Below are positions 12,130 to 24,648 of a stretch of DNA of 64,000 nt, piece after piece. Positions within the stretch are counted from its first letter, which is position 1. Each line of letters begins with the position of its first letter. Location of the stretch: NCBI GenBank assembly GCA_003049485.1, contig PYST01000019.1, positions 62,001-126,000 of the forward strand. Reading direction: 5' to 3'. This DNA comes from Ophioceras dolichostomum (Eukaryota > Ascomycota > Sordariomycetes > Magnaporthales > Ophioceraceae). The notes below the pieces were generated by a model. It had not been told where the DNA came from, made no database searches, and saw only the letters and a list, made by a program, of their open reading frames with translations. A program made the translations under genes and the position numbers.

Positions 12130-13680
12130 ATTTCTTTCTGAACATGACCTGAATGCTGGTTCATGTTTTGTTTTTTTCAACAAAAATCTGTGCCTGGATT
12201 CCAGTAAGGAAAACAAAAATAGACTGTAGAGGGAGGGGCCTCCCCCAAAAAAGGCTTAAAGAAAACCAAAGTCCTGTTCTTGATCCTGGTAGGAGTTGAA
12301 TCTCCGCCAAGTCACTTGAAGATATCTACCTACCCTAGGTAGCCTAGTCGTAAAAAAATACCCGATATATGATGGCTTCCTACATACTGTCTACCAATAT
12401 GAGTGAGAAACAAGACATGGCTCAGAATGTGCCCTGTCATTGGTACGTACGTTTTGCTGATAGTTAGCTCGGGTCATGGCTGGGATGGAATTCGTGCCTG
12501 TCTCGGGATATTATGGACTTAGCGCCTTGGCGGCTCGGAAACGAGGCTAGCTTCTTGACAGGTGAAAACCCCAAACAAGCCGAGGAACAAGAGCTTTCTC
12601 GTGAGCGAAGTGGACGCGTCAAATGAGAGAAGTCGGCGCTCAATCTCTCCCCGTTCGGTCTGGTGTTACCCCTGTGCTATCTCTTGAAGGCAGTGTTGGA
12701 ATAGGGGGTGCATAAGCATGTCGAGTCGGGTAGAGACGGAGCTCCATGGTCTAGGCCGGTTTCCAGGTTCAGTGCTACCAGGTAGGTAGCACTCCAGTCA
12801 GTTGCAGCAGTCCATCGCCACCAGTGCCTGCCAGCCAGGCTCCCAGGCAGGTTAGGTCTCCTCCTTAAAAGCCAAGTCGCGACCCGGGCAACTCTTGCAG
12901 TGCCGACACCAAGAGCCGGCGCCGGCTCCTGTTGTGTAGCATCACATCGCGGAGCAAAGCCGAAGGAGACGGAGCTGGCGAGTGCGGTTCTCGGTTGGTT
13001 CATGTTGGTTAACTTCTGTGTGGGGTTCTTCGGCCTCGACTGCCTGACCTGCCGGCTTTTGATGTGTCATGTTCTTTTTCCATCAACGCATCAAAATCGA
13101 TGGTCAATCCTTCCTGTCCTAGTCCTTGTCGTGAGCCACACCGCTGGCATTGTTGTTCATCATCTGGGAGGGGCGTTTTGTTCCAGCAGCCAGTTGCGGC
13201 GGTTTATAGCGCTGGGGCCACCCAGTCATGGGTACCTAACCAAGTCCTGTACCTACCCCACTGAAGAAAAGCTGAGCCGGGGTCTGGTGTGTGTGAGGCG
13301 GACGATCCTGACAGAGGACAAGCACACGGCGCGGTCGAATTTCGTCTCACTGTCTTCTTTCTTCCTGTTCATTTCTTGATCGTCATTGGTATTATTCGTT
13401 CATCTCTAGCCCAAGTCGCCGCGACGAGGTGTATTTTAGACTTCTCTTCTTCTTTCCTTCTTTTTTTTTTTCCTTTCGTCTTTTCTCTGGGTGCTCCCGT
13501 TCCCTCTCCACCAGATTGCAGATCCTTTTGAGATCGTGGTACCTCCTTCCATGGGTTTTGGCCCGATCGTGTGCCCTCCATCCTACCTCCCCCTCACCTT
13601 CTCTGCGTTTCCTCAGGACCACGAGTGATGATATTCGTCCGTTCGCCCGCCGACGTCGGTTCCATGAATTAAAAGCAGAT
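12130..13680. other. Intergenic/long leader region
   Basis: A 1.55-kb region between LYS1 and the fibronectin-III gene. It holds a TACCTACCCTAGGTAG cluster near 12328 and a strong pyrimidine tract at about 13440-13510. That tract is typical of fungal promoters or leaders just upstream of transcription starts. No coding region is supported. Confidence 0.45.
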
Positions 13681-16600
13681 ATGTTATGGATGACCGGTGC
13701 CCCATCTCTGGTCTTCCTGTGCGCCATCGCACGGTGGTTTACGGGGTACGTTTGCACCGTCATTAGAGTTGCACGCGGTGGGCGGAGTAGTGGTTGAAGC
13801 TCTACTTTTCCAAAGCTGCCGAATCCCGCCGCCAAAACCTCGAGGACAAAACAAACACTGATAAACCGCACCGGATGCTCATTCAGACCGAAGACCGTAC
13901 AGCTCAACCTCTTCTACCTCATCGGTTGCACTTTGTATTTGTGGGCCTTCAATCCCGAGCTCGCGCGTGAGCTTCCGTCTGGATTCTACAGCTTCCTCAC
14001 TAGCGCCGTCTTTTTCTTCCGTCTCGACCGGCTCGTTGTGAGCAATGCCAGGATGCTCGGAACAGGCGTTGCTGTTGTCTGGTACGTTGAGCCCTTTCGT
14101 TCGCTCCGGCGGCCCTCCTCCAACTGCCGCTGCGCCGGCGGCAGCATTCATCTTTCCGTCTACGGTGTTCTCTAGCTGACCTATGCTTCACCGCCTCGCA
14201 ACAGGCTGCTCAGAAGAGCATTTCAGACTCTGTGGAAGCCTGTTCCCGAACTCATCGGTATCCTGGGCCTCGAGGTCCCCGACTCGCCCGATGTTTCGCT
14301 GACTGGGATCGCCGCCGACAAGGCCACGCTTACCTGGACACGTGCACAGCCGAGTCGCCCTGTGCAGAAGTTTCTGATCCAGGTCAACGGCGTCAACGGT
14401 GAGTGCGCCCCCCCCCCCCCCCGAAAAAGAAATATTGGCTGCGCGGGCCGGCCCTAACGTCAGTCGATCTGTCTCTACTAGTTGGCGAGATTGCGAGCAA
14501 CCAGGACAACTTCATCATCGTCTCGGGTCTGAAGCCGGATCACTTCTACAATGTGCGCGTTATTGCTGTGGGGGCGAATAATTTCCAGGCAGGCAGCCGA
14601 GTCATCCGCCTCCGAACCTTTGCTCGAGATGGAAAACCCCAGCTGGGCAACGCGCGGGTGCCCTCCAACTTTTCTCCCGACGAACAGAGTTTACCCGCAC
14701 AGCCCGACGGCGTCGACGAAAATGGCGCTCCCCGTAGCCCGGTTGCTACTGTTGAGACCGCCACGGTCCCCGAGGCGGCACCTCCGGGACTCTCACGAGA
14801 CGCAGCGCCCCCGTCCACTTCGGTTCTACGGAGGAATACGATCGGCAGGCGGCATTCCCCTTCCACAACAAGCGTAGAGCAGCCGCCGCTGCCAGCTCCC
14901 ACAAGGGGCGAGACGACTGTGGAACCCACCGAAGCGCAAATTGATGAGCTGGGCGAGAAGTACAAGGCACTCCTCCGGGAAACCGAGGATCTAGTAGCCC
15001 TCATAGGCAAAGAAGAGGAGGATCACAAACAGCTGGTGAGCGAGCTAGAGGCGGAAAAGCAGGCGAAGAAAAAAGAGCAGAAAAAGAAGGAAGAGCAAAC
15101 AGAGAAGCTCAGGAGGGAACAAGGGTCCGCTGAGCGGTCGATGCGCAACGCCCTGCAACGAAGGACCCAGAAGGAAAAGCTCCTGAAGGAGAAGCAGGCA
15201 GAACGAACCAAGCTCGAAGATAAGATCGCGAACTTCGAAAAGGGTATCGAGGAGATGCGCAAGGACCAGGAATCGTTTGCTCAGGAAAAGAAGCAGCTCG
15301 AGGAACAGAAGCGTCTGAGAGAAGACGAGTTACGGGCCGAGATCGAAGCGCTTCTGTCCGAGTGCGGGACTATGGAGATGGAGTTGAAGGAGAGGAGGAC
15401 GCAGGTGAAGGAGCTCGAAGACGCAAGGAAAAGGCTACCCGGAGGCGAGGAGGATGCTGAGTGGCGGGAGAAGGACGTCGAGCTCAGGAAAGAGCGAGCC
15501 CGAAAGGAAAAGGAGCTGCAAGGCATCCTCGACTATGAGAACAGGCGCAGTCGCCAACTCGACGAGCACCTCCAGCAGCTGTCCTCACAGCTGCAGCAGA
15601 TCCAGATCCAGCAGGAGCTGTATGCCAACTCCTCCGGAGTCGATTTCGGGGACCCTGCCAGCACCCAGATGAAACGTAGGAGCCGGACAGGTAACTCCAT
15701 GTCCAACGTCGTCATGCCATCGCCAGCAGTGGCTCCCGGCTATACCGTGTCAGAGGTGGGGGCAACAACCGGTGTAGCCTTGCCAGGAATCCCTGCCCCT
15801 GTGAGCTTCATTGGAGTTCATCGGATGTCGGGTCCCCCGGGCTTCGCGGCGGGTCCATTCAACGGTGGGATGCCAGCAGACGCGGCACAAGATGCACGGT
15901 CTCATGAGGCCGAGCTGAGAGCACTTATGGGCGACGCCCCCCTAAGTCCTACCGCCAAGAGTCTGCTGCCGTCTCACATCTTCATGGACATGGACGACGA
16001 CACTCCCGGCTCCGATTCGAGCCCCTTCGTGCCGCCACGGCCGATGTCTCCTGTGAACGACCCACAGTCGCCCAGCTCATCGAACCGGTCGATGAGCATC
16101 CTATCTAGCCCCCACAGCTCAACACATAACCTTCCATTCCCTCCCTTCGCTGGCGACGCGGACCGGAGGTCGATCCAGGGATCTCGAGACCTCGGCGGAC
16201 CTCTATCGTCGCCGCTTCTCCCTGCAGCCCAGCCAGCAGCACCTGGCAAGTCACTTGCCAGCATTCTCAAGTTCCAGCGCTCGCGAGGCGTCAAGCCTAT
16301 GGACGAGGAAGGGCCGGCGCTTGGTAGTCTCAAGCCCGCTCAGAGCCAGTCACTCCCGCGACAGACGGACGAGAGCGAGACCCTGGCAAACAGAAGGCGT
16401 ATCAGCTTGTCATCCTGGGGAATGTTCAACCGCAACTCCGCAGGACCCGAGCTGCTGGAAGGACGTGTTGCACCGCCGCCCGCCAACTCTACCAGGTTCT
16501 CCGCTAGGAATCTCTTCGCCTTTGGCGGGACGCGACCTACCAGCGGAATATTCCCTGACAGAGACCCGAGCAGCCCACGGCCGGCGTCGATAGCGTCTTC

Positions 16601-17672
16601 CGACCTGCCTCGCCCTTCCACAGAAAATGGGGCCATCTGGGGCCCTCCAGCCGACAGCCACGTCCATCCCGTAGGCTCCAAGCCTTGGCCGTGGTCGCCA
16701 CCCGAGAACGCCTGGTCGTCGCGCAATCCGTCGCGCCGGCCGTCCTTGCATGGATCGCCTTCTGCGCTCAAAACCACGCTAGCCTCCGCCGATGATGAGA
16801 TTCTAGACGAGGAGGCGTTGATGAATCACGCTCCCCCGAGCCAAGTTGGAGTAATCGGCAGTCGACCGCCTGCTTCCAAAAAGGCGATGAAAACGCTCAA
16901 TCCCGCGGCCCCGACCTTCATGACCAACCTCCTAAACCAGATGACCAGCAAGGATAAGTCCAAGGATAAGACCAAGGACGCCAAGGACAAGGAGAAGGAG
17001 AAGGATAGTCACAAGGCTCCCCCGTCAACGGTCGGGGACGAGTCGCCCTCGGACTCTCGCATCTCCCGCGACGCCCTCTCGGTACACACTCAGACCTCGG
17101 TCTCCGAGTCCCGAGAGTCACTGTCCCTCGACCAGCCGGTTTCCAACACAACCCTCTCGGACGCGGGCACCACCCCAGACAGCGTGGTCAAGAAACTCTT
17201 CCGTAAAGGCAGCTCGAGCAAGTTCAGCTTCTCGTCGCGGCTCGGCGGTAGCAAGAAAGGACCGGGCAGCATTGCCAACTCGGATAAGAACAACGCGACG
17301 GAGCAGCAACGGTCCAGCATCGGCGACCTGGACGACCCGGCGGGTTTCCTGGAGGCGGCGGACGAGCTCGGCAGTCTGGTCTCTGGCGCCAGCGCCACCA
17401 ACAGTCCGTCCCTGGGGCCGTTTAGGTTCAGTACCGGCGGTACCAACAACAACGGCGCCGGTCTTCTCAGCAGCGGCGGCGGCAGGGATAAGGACAAGGA
17501 CAAGGACAAAGATCGGCCTGATAGCCGGACGGGAGCTGGCGGTTCCACAGCTTCTCGATGGTTCTCCATTAAGAAAAAGGGGAGAGAGAAGGACAGCCTC
17601 GAGATTGAGCGAGAGAAGGGGGCAGTTGATTCGGAGGCGGAGGACAAGAGGCGTGCGTCCAAGGACATCTAA
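13681..17672 (+). CDS. Membrane-anchored fibronectin type III / coiled-coil protein
   Basis: Function not known to me. Exons: 13681-13745, 13887-14081, 14205-14398 and 14482-17672, giving 1214 aa in one continuous phase. The N-terminus has a hydrophobic segment (MLWMTGAPSLVFLCAIARWF) and, after splicing, further hydrophobic stretches (LNLFYLIGCTLYLWAF, FYSFLTSAVFFF), so membrane insertion is likely. Residues about 105-190 read as one fibronectin type III module (SPDVSLTGIAADKATLTWTR at the start, GLKPDHFYNVRVIAVGANNF at the end). Residues about 250-425 form a long Lys/Glu/Gln-rich coiled coil. The remaining 780 residues are Ser/Pro-rich, with basic patches and a KDKDKD-type run, and look disordered. 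Intron 3 contains a C14 tract next to its donor. A start at Met4 (13690) is also possible. Architecture resembles conserved filamentous-fungal proteins of unknown role. Confidence 0.8.
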
Positions 17673-18481
17673 CGCTAGGTGTAGATATCACTTGCATGAG
17701 GTTTGGTGTGAGCGTCAGGGCGGTTGGCAGACTTGAAGAAAGCGACTAGAGCAAAAACAGGAGTCTTATTGTTCCCTCGCTTGCTCGTTGAGTGTACGCA
17801 CCCATAGGCCGAGCGATTTCATGTTCGCTTTTGTCGCCGATATACATAAAATCTGTCTGGTTCATGCAGACGTTGCATGTGGCTTCTCGGCATTTGGGAC
17901 TCTTCCCTCTCTCACTCGAGCTTTCCCTTCCACCGTGCCTAGAAGGACTTATTTGTCATTATTCGAAGCGTAATCGGGCTTTTGACTCAAGTCGAGCTAT
18001 TGATAATTGTTGCGTGTTAGTTTTTTATTCGCATGTCCAGATGCAATCGTCAGGGGTAGTGGTGACGGGCTGGCTGGCTGGGGAGCTCCAGTTCCTAACG
18101 AGGAAGGCGGTCGAGAGCTCCGTTCTGCCGACAATACGCCAAAAACCCGAACCTCGTCGGTGGAACCAACGAGTGGTTCGATCAACTCATCCCCGAACGA
18201 TAGCGCAAACGAGGCGACACTCACCTTTAATCACAGGCGAACTCTTTAGCTCATATATCGAAACTCTCATACTTCCTTCGAACACCGCATTCTCTTCTCA
18301 ACCGGCGTCAATTGTCGTCGAGACGGCCAGCTGAGGTATCTCGGCCCGTCGCTGACCAAGCAAGCTCCCAAGCAGAAAGCGACCACGCGCACACTCCGTC
18401 GAGTCCGGCCAGCGATCCCGTCCCTGCTTTGCTCTTCGCTCTTCGTCCTTGTTCGCCAGTCCTTTCGGTTCTCTCGTCTTG
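17673..18481. other. Intergenic, no gene seen
   Basis: About 800 bp between the fibronectin-III gene and CMC1. Probable 3' UTR and CMC1 promoter; no supportable coding sequence. Confidence 0.45.
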
Positions 18482-19193
18482 ATGGCCGCAATGGCCGCAA
18501 TCGATCCACCGTCGGGAGGGACCGGCGGGAAAGGCGAGGAGGCGCCGCAGAGACTTGCGGTGCCGTCACGCAATCCCCTCCCGCTATCGGCGTCGCAGGA
18601 GGCGGCTGTCCGCGAAGTATTCTACGCGCGGGTGAGGAAACTGTGTGCGCCGGAGGTCAAAGGTGAGCGTTCTTTTGCGTCTCTGGCTGGCTGACTAGGC
18701 AGCTCATGTAGCTTGATGCAAGCCTGCTTCGCCCTTCCCACACTCTCTCCCCCCGAAGTCTACCTAGTCTGTCCTCATCTAGCGCTCTGATTCTGACCAC
18801 GACATGGATTCCTTGAGAAACACAGCATTCGCGGACTGCGCCACGGGACGCACGTTCTCGGTCCCGTTCGCCTGCCGGGAGCCCCACCGGATAATGAACG
18901 GGTGCATGAAGGCGCACGCGACGCAGGCCGAGTACGACGCCGCGCGGGAGGAGTGGTTCGCGTCGAGGATGGAGAGGCAGCGCGAGCGCGAGCGCAAGGC
19001 CCGGCGCAAGGCCGAGCAGGAGAAGTTCCACCGCGAGTGGTGGGGCCTGCCCGAGAAGGACCGCGAGGCAGTCAGGAGAGAGGAGGAGAAGATGAATCGA
19101 GGGGAGAGGGTCGGCGGGTTTGCTGCGAGGGATCGGCCGTCTTCGTCGTCACAACCTTCATCACAACAACCACCGAAGAGCGCGGAGAGGTGA
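18482..19193 (+). CDS. CMC1: COX assembly mitochondrial protein CMC1 (twin Cx9C)
   Basis: Small intermembrane-space protein of the Mia40 import pathway. Family members bind copper and help cytochrome c oxidase assembly. Exons: 18482-18662 and 18826-19193; the intron has donor GTGAGC, a CTGAC branch and acceptor CAG. The product is 182 aa. Splicing creates the first motif CAPEVKAFADC (C-x9-C); the second is CREPHRIMNGC (C-x9-C), so the intron falls inside the first motif and both are complete only in the joined frame. The C-terminal third is a charged helix (Arg/Lys/Glu) followed by a Ser/Gln/Pro tail, longer than in yeast Cmc1. Start could be 18482 or the next Met at 18491. The gene is tail-to-tail with the D-amino-acid oxidase gene. 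Confidence 0.88.
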
Positions 19194-19541
19194 TTCCTGA
19201 GTGCCTCCTTTTCTACAGAATCGCCTTCCATCTTTTGGATTTGTTTGGGAAAGCAGCACATAGCGTTGCTATAGCTTGTCCTCTGGATGGCCAGGATTTC
19301 CATCCACCTCTGTCCAGGTCAGTCTCCTGGACCACATTCACACACAACAACCCCTCCAAAAACTCCAACTCAAAATGTTTGAACTCTGTATATAAATAGA
19401 TGATGGATCGGTATGCTGCTGTGAAGATGCCTAGAATAGGTATGGACGCAGAGCCTTGTATAATAAACACACTCGTACTTGGCATGGGGAATGCAGTCAC
19501 GCGTCGCCTTTCCACAACACGAATGGTTGGTAATGGGTCCT
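19194..19541. other. Convergent 3' flank, no gene seen
   Basis: About 350 bp between the convergent CMC1 and D-amino-acid oxidase genes. It holds probable terminators only (TATATAAATAGATGATGG near 19389). Confidence 0.4.
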
Positions 19542-20928
19542 CTAGATCCTCGCCTGAACAGTCTTAGTGGAGGCCACAAGTTCCACCACCGCGCCAGCAA
19601 CACCCCAAGAGAGTTCGTAACCCCTGCCTCCGAGTCCGTAAGCATGAACGATGGGCCCGGAAGAATCAGCCTCGGTCTCGAGTCGAATACCCCCCTTCCG
19701 AGTCGGGCGACGGCCGACGATGTCCGATATAACAGTCAGATGCTGCTCATCACCCAGGATCTTTGGGTACGTGGCCGCGAACGCAGCCAGAAGCTTCTCC
19801 CTCACGGCCGCGGAGGGGGTCGGGTCCCAGTTGTTCGGCTCCTTGGTGCCGCCGATGATGGTGCCGCCGTCAAACCCCCTCGGCACGCTGAACGTCCACG
19901 AGCCGTCCGCGTTCTGCCGTGTCACCGTCGCGTCGCACTTGTTGGACACCAGGCATGTCTGCCCTGCATACTCCCGTACCACCACCACCAACCGCCAAGT
20001 CAGTAACCTTCGAGAGGGGGCGCATGCGCATACGGCAGAAGCAGAAGCGGGAAAAAACGACGCCCACCACCAAAACTTACCTCTTGTGATGAAAACATCA
20101 GGATCGCCAAACCCAACACCCGAGCAGTTCACCACACAATCGACCTCCCCAAACCCCCCCTCCCCGAGCAAACCCGCCTTCCCAAGCGCATACACCTCCT
20201 CCGGCGCCCTCACCTCCCGCTGCCTTACCCTCGCGCCCCTCAGCACAAGCCTCCTCAGCAGGAAAGCGAGGTACACCATCGGATTGACGCACCACGTGCG
20301 GTACTCGCACCCCCACCTCACTCCTTCCGGCAGCTCGTCCCCGCGCAGCAGCCGAAATCCCTCGACGCCCAGCTCGGCGGCGCGCGCCGGGGTCAGGAAC
20401 ACGCCCGAGCCGCCGCCGTCGCCTCCGCCGTCGGGGTCCTCGAGGTACTCGATCCCGGGCAGGAAGTGCACGCCGGCTTCGGGGTGGTTCCGCGAGAGGG
20501 CGGACATGTGGGAGAAGGTGGCGAGGGCGAAGGCGTGGTCGCGCATTAGTATGGTGCTGTTGGTGGTGCTGCTGGCGCTGGCAGGGGTGGTTGGAGAGGA
20601 GAAAGAGGAAGAGGGTGAGGGTGGGGGAAGCACCCAGCGGTTGTGGGCGCCGCCCCAGGGCGAGGTGTAGTTGATTTGGGACTGCGGACCGTTGGGGGAG
20701 GCGAGGATTGTCTCGAAGGGTGTAGGGAGGTCGCGCGCGAGGATGGTGATGTTCTGGCCGGCTGCTTGGAGGCGGGTGGCTGCGCTCAGGCCGGTCACGC
20801 CGGCTCTGTTTGGGGGGTGAGTTGAGGGAGGGAGAGAGGGAGGGAGGGGGGAAGGGTCAGCACCTCTTGCACCTGGTGACACTTTTGGTTTGGGTTGCAT
20901 ACCCGATTATTACGACGTGGGCAGGCAT
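19542..20928 (-). CDS. D-amino-acid oxidase (FAD-dependent)
   Basis: Peroxisomal-type flavoenzyme that oxidises D-amino acids to 2-oxo acids, ammonia and H2O2. Exons: 20903-20928, 20081-20805 and 19542-19963, giving 390 aa. The 26-nt first exon encodes MPAHVVIIG and joins to AGVTGLSAATRL, so the first intron cuts the dinucleotide-binding GxGxxG motif in two. Conserved blocks: SPWGGAHNRWV near residue 60, WCVNPMVYLAFLLRRL, VVNCSGVGF, FSVPRGFDGGTIIGGT, SDIVGRRPTRKGGIRLE and HAYGLGGRGYELSWGVA. The C-terminus ARI is a weak PTS1-like tripeptide. A Ser/Pro/Thr insertion follows the substrate-loop WV and is not usual in the family. A TGAGTCA lies 33 bp upstream of the ATG. Donors are GTATGC and GTAAGT. 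Confidence 0.93.
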
Positions 20929-21834
20929 GGCTTGTGGTGTGGTGGAGGGAGGTTCTGTTCTTGAGTCAGGCTGATGCTCATGCGCTGAGGTACGAGATAG
21001 TTCCTGTCCTGAAAGTGCCTGATTTCATTGAGCATTAGCATAGGGTAGTTTATGTACACCCCGTTGTAAGATAAGAGGCGTCAACGGTCATAGAAAGTTC
21101 ATACGTCCTAGGTCTTTGCTAGTGATTTGAGATCATGTTTGTTGCACTGATGATTTTGAGAGATATGACAATCACCTGAATCATGAGCGAGTGATTGTGA
21201 GGGGCTTATGAGCACAGAACATGAGATGGACACTATCTCTTTTTTGTATTCGTCCAAGTTTATTACACAAGACCGCCAAAACGCCGTCCTGGAACAGATG
21301 GGAAGAAGATGAATGTTTTATGGGCAACCCCGCCTTGGAATAACGCCTATACAACCTCGGGGCATGCCGGGCGCGGCTTCCGAGCACCGGTCTCTTCTCC
21401 GAGGAGCCGGGAGCGGAGTAACAAGGCTCGGCAACGGATCGCCGATGCCGGCCGACAGCCCTCCCGACTTATGGGAAGCCCAACCAAAAAGGTTGACCGA
21501 ACGAAGGAAACCCAGCTACAAACGCGTCTCTATGAGAGCAGACCTAAAGAACTGTCATGTTCTACGGAGGTCGGCAGCAGGACTGATGAGAGTCGAATAC
21601 ATAGAGGCCACAGTACCAAGTGCACCAACTCTTGTCGGTTATGCAAGCTCCCGACTGCCGATCCTTCCAGCGCGTGCCTTCGCTAAGCCCGCCGCAATAC
21701 AGTCCGTACTTTAGTTTCCTGTTAGAAAGAAGGTGGGATTGCTCCATAGGAGGTTCGGTAGTGTTCCATATACATAAGACACCTGGATAGGTAGGTAGGG
21801 AGGTAGGAATAGACCTCCTACCGATAGCCGTATC
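20929..21834. other. Intergenic, D-amino-acid oxidase promoter side
   Basis: About 900 bp. It includes TGAGTCA at 20961-20967 just upstream of the oxidase start and a TAGGTAGGTAGGGAGGTAGG cluster at about 21788-21807. An open frame at 21313-21714 (133 codons) shows no recognisable domain and is not annotated. Confidence 0.4.
20961..20967 (-). promoter_or_regulatory. TGASTCA site 33 bp upstream of D-amino-acid oxidase
   Basis: Perfect bZIP (CPC1/Gcn4-type) heptamer TGAGTCA very close to the start codon. The site is seen; its use is inferred. The closeness to ATG suggests it could lie in the 5' UTR and be coincidental. Confidence 0.3.
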
Positions 21835-24371
21835 CTACTCCCCTTTCGTGACTATCTCAGATCCATTTTGGCCTCCGTGGACCGCATCGGCTCCCCTTGG
21901 TGCTCTTCTCTGAAGCTCTGCCGGCAAAGGGACGTCACGATGTCTGTTCTCCCAGTGCCTCCTCCGCGAGTCGCGACGAGTTCCCTGATAGGGGCAGCCA
22001 GGGAAGGCGCAGGGTGTTGGCTTGTTCCCGTGCTCCGGCGCCGACGACTCATGGCGCGAGCGGTTTGGTATGTTTGCGAACGAGCGGTTGCAGCCTCGTA
22101 TTCTGCAGGGGAACTTTCCGGCGCTGTTTCTCTCGCCGTCGGCCTGGGGTATTCGGATGACAGGAATGAGAGGAGGAGGAGGAGGAGGATGACGATGCTC
22201 TGCTGAAGGAGAAGGTTGAGGTAACACTTCCATCGGCTGCTGCTCCTCGTCGATGATGTTGTCATCGCCGTCATTGCTGTCGTCGTTGCTGCCGTTGCCG
22301 TTGACTTGCTGCGAGCCAACAGCCACAGTCTGTCCTGGACTGGTCCGCCTCCTCCGACGTGGTGGTGAGGAAGCCCTTTCCCCGTTTCCCTCCTCTTCTT
22401 CTTCTTCGTTTCTAGGCCGTGGCCTCCTGTGTGATGGGTATGGGATCCCGGCTGAGTGCTCTTGCTCCACGGTCTTGACTTGCTCTCTCACACAGTTGTT
22501 GAACTCGACTAACGGACACGAAGCGATGTTCTGTAGGTAGGGCGGTTAGCCTGGCTGTCCCCCCTAAATGTGCATCAAGGGTTGAAGAGGAAAGAAATTA
22601 TAAGGAGGTACATACGCTGGCCACGAATAAGACATAGCTTCCCACATCGCTGACGGTGAGCAGGCGCCCAAGCCAGATGAAAGCTCTCGCCATCTCTAGC
22701 AGTGCCAGGAGCTGCCTGTCCAGGGCCGGCTCTCGGTCCTGCAAGGGCTTAAAGAACCGCTCTGCCATGAGGCTCAGAAACCTATCCCGTCTGTAAGAGC
22801 GAGCCTCCCCGAGTCGGTCGCCCGTCCATGGCGAAAGTCTGAGCATGATGTAGACGAACAGCCACCTTACGCCGTTCTTGAGATCCTCGCCGAAATCTGC
22901 AAAGGTCGCTTCAGCTTGAGGGTCCAAATAGGTGAACCTTGATGGCGGTTTGAAGGGGGCAGCGCGTGTCCGAAATTGACTCACACATCCAGACGCAAGC
23001 AAAGACCGCTGTGTTTTGCAGTTCTCTGACTGACGGTGGGCTCGCATCTCCACTGCCATGTTGACCGTCTGCTTGCGTGTTGTTCAGTGTGGCACCGAAC
23101 AAGGGTTCGGGAGGTTCCCCCGACGGCTTTTGGTGGTTAAACCTCGTAAAATTGAGAGTTCTGCGAGATTGATTGCCCAGGTGCACCGCGTGATCAAGGA
23201 GCGTTGGATGAAAGACCTCGTCAACCTGCTGTAGGGGCTCGAAATGTAGTTCGTGAGAGGGCTGCCAGAAGTCTAGATGTTGTTCGTGCAAGGAAGGCAG
23301 GGCGCCTTGCGGTGCATGGCCCCAGCTGGGCCCGGCTTGGGCTGGAAAGGGCGAAGCCTCGCCGTACTCCTGGGGAACTGGGAGGCCGAACTGTTGGGAT
23401 AGGTCGTTCTGGACACCGCTCAATAGCGAATCTGGATTCCGGGTTGCGAGAGGCAGCAGCGACGGCGATGGCGAAGGCGATGGCAGAGAGTCGCTACATT
23501 TTGACTCCGGGTGTATCTGCGGGGGGTTAGGCAGCGCTCGCTCCAAGATCTGGGCCGGAAGGGGGATACCGTGCAAGATGTCTTTGGACTCCTTCCAAAG
23601 CTCGCGAGCGAGTAGGTCGAAGGCCGCCTTCTCTTCTGCACAGGAGATGGCCCTCCTCCAGACCATGATCCCAGAGAGGATGTCGTCCTTCTCGATGTGC
23701 TTCCGCTGGTAAAGAAGCTTCGAGATGGCGTAGGACAAGCTGGCGAACGCGAACACTTCGCTGAGACCACTGGGCGAGCGGCCTTCCAGGACATCCCGAA
23801 ACACCAGGAGGCCGGCATTTCGCAACTCCCTCGCCGACGAATACTCGACTAGCAAATCCTGGATGTGGCGATGTGGCCAGAGGCGGAGGCAGGCCTGATG
23901 GAAAAGGTGGTAGTGATGTTCAGTCGCCGCTCGTAAGGTTCGAAGCTCCGCCCAATCGTCATGGTTGGATTCAGGGCCAACACCAACGGTTGGGGAGGCC
24001 CCATCGTCTCCCAGCTGGTCTTCGATGATCCGTTCAAACAGTTTGGGATCAGCGGTGAGGCTAGCACTAGGCAAGTGTAACGGAATCTCGAAGTTGACAC
24101 GTTCTGCTGCATGGGAAACGCCGGGGGTGGGATCATTGGCAGGATTGTCCTGGAGGGGACTCTCAAGGTTTATATCAAGAGTAGAAGGATGTGCTGGAGA
24201 CGAGTCCATCTTGTCCAGGTAGGACAGTCCGGCAAAGAGCCCGTCAAACTCGGCCAGAGCGCTCTTGATATCATCCTGGGCACGCCGCTGAGAGGATTCT
24301 GTTGCCCTTGTGGCGCCCTGGCTAAACCCAAAGCGACTCCTGTACGCAGCAAGACGATCGGGAACATTCAT
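21835..24371 (-). CDS. C2H2-type zinc-finger protein, probable regulator
   Basis: Exons: 22985-24371, 22616-22896 and 21835-22530, giving 787 aa with consistent phase. Donors are GTGAGT and GTATGT; acceptors are CAG. Residues 1-330 are mostly helical with no named domain that I recognise (FGFSQGATRATESSQRRAQD near the start). A Pro/Gln/Ser-rich middle follows. Exon 2 encodes a conserved-looking block with FGEDLKNGVRWLFVYIMLRL and ERFFKPLQDREPALDRQL. The C-terminal exon has a basic Arg-rich stretch, an acidic Asp/Asn patch, then two C2H2-like fingers near residues 697-750: FPCRIRGCNRSFANIPNRSR with HESSAPEH, and CAFPGCPYQG with RRRHWENRH. Nuclear DNA binding is the natural inference. The target is unknown. 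Its upstream flank is the repeat array at 24649. Confidence 0.78.
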
Positions 24372-24648
24372 TTTGATTTAAGTTGGGGGGTGAGAACACG
24401 GAGAATGTGTATGGTAGGTTCCAAAGGAGGAAGTAGGCAAACGATCCACAGAAAAATAGGGGGCGCTGAATTCGAGGGAGAAACGAGGAGGCAACCAGAA
24501 GTTTCAATGGGGGATAGGGCTGATTTAATACTGGGAGAGCCGCGTGCTCGTCTGGGTCGCGGACAGTGGGCAGCTGGGGGGAATGTGTGGACTTGAAAAG
24601 GTTGCGACAGAAAAGGGATGGTTACTCTCACCCGATGGATGCCGTTTG

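Noticed and set aside
21313..21714. 133-codon frame between oxidase and zinc-finger genes
   Set aside because: No similarity recognised; competing frames of similar length overlap it.
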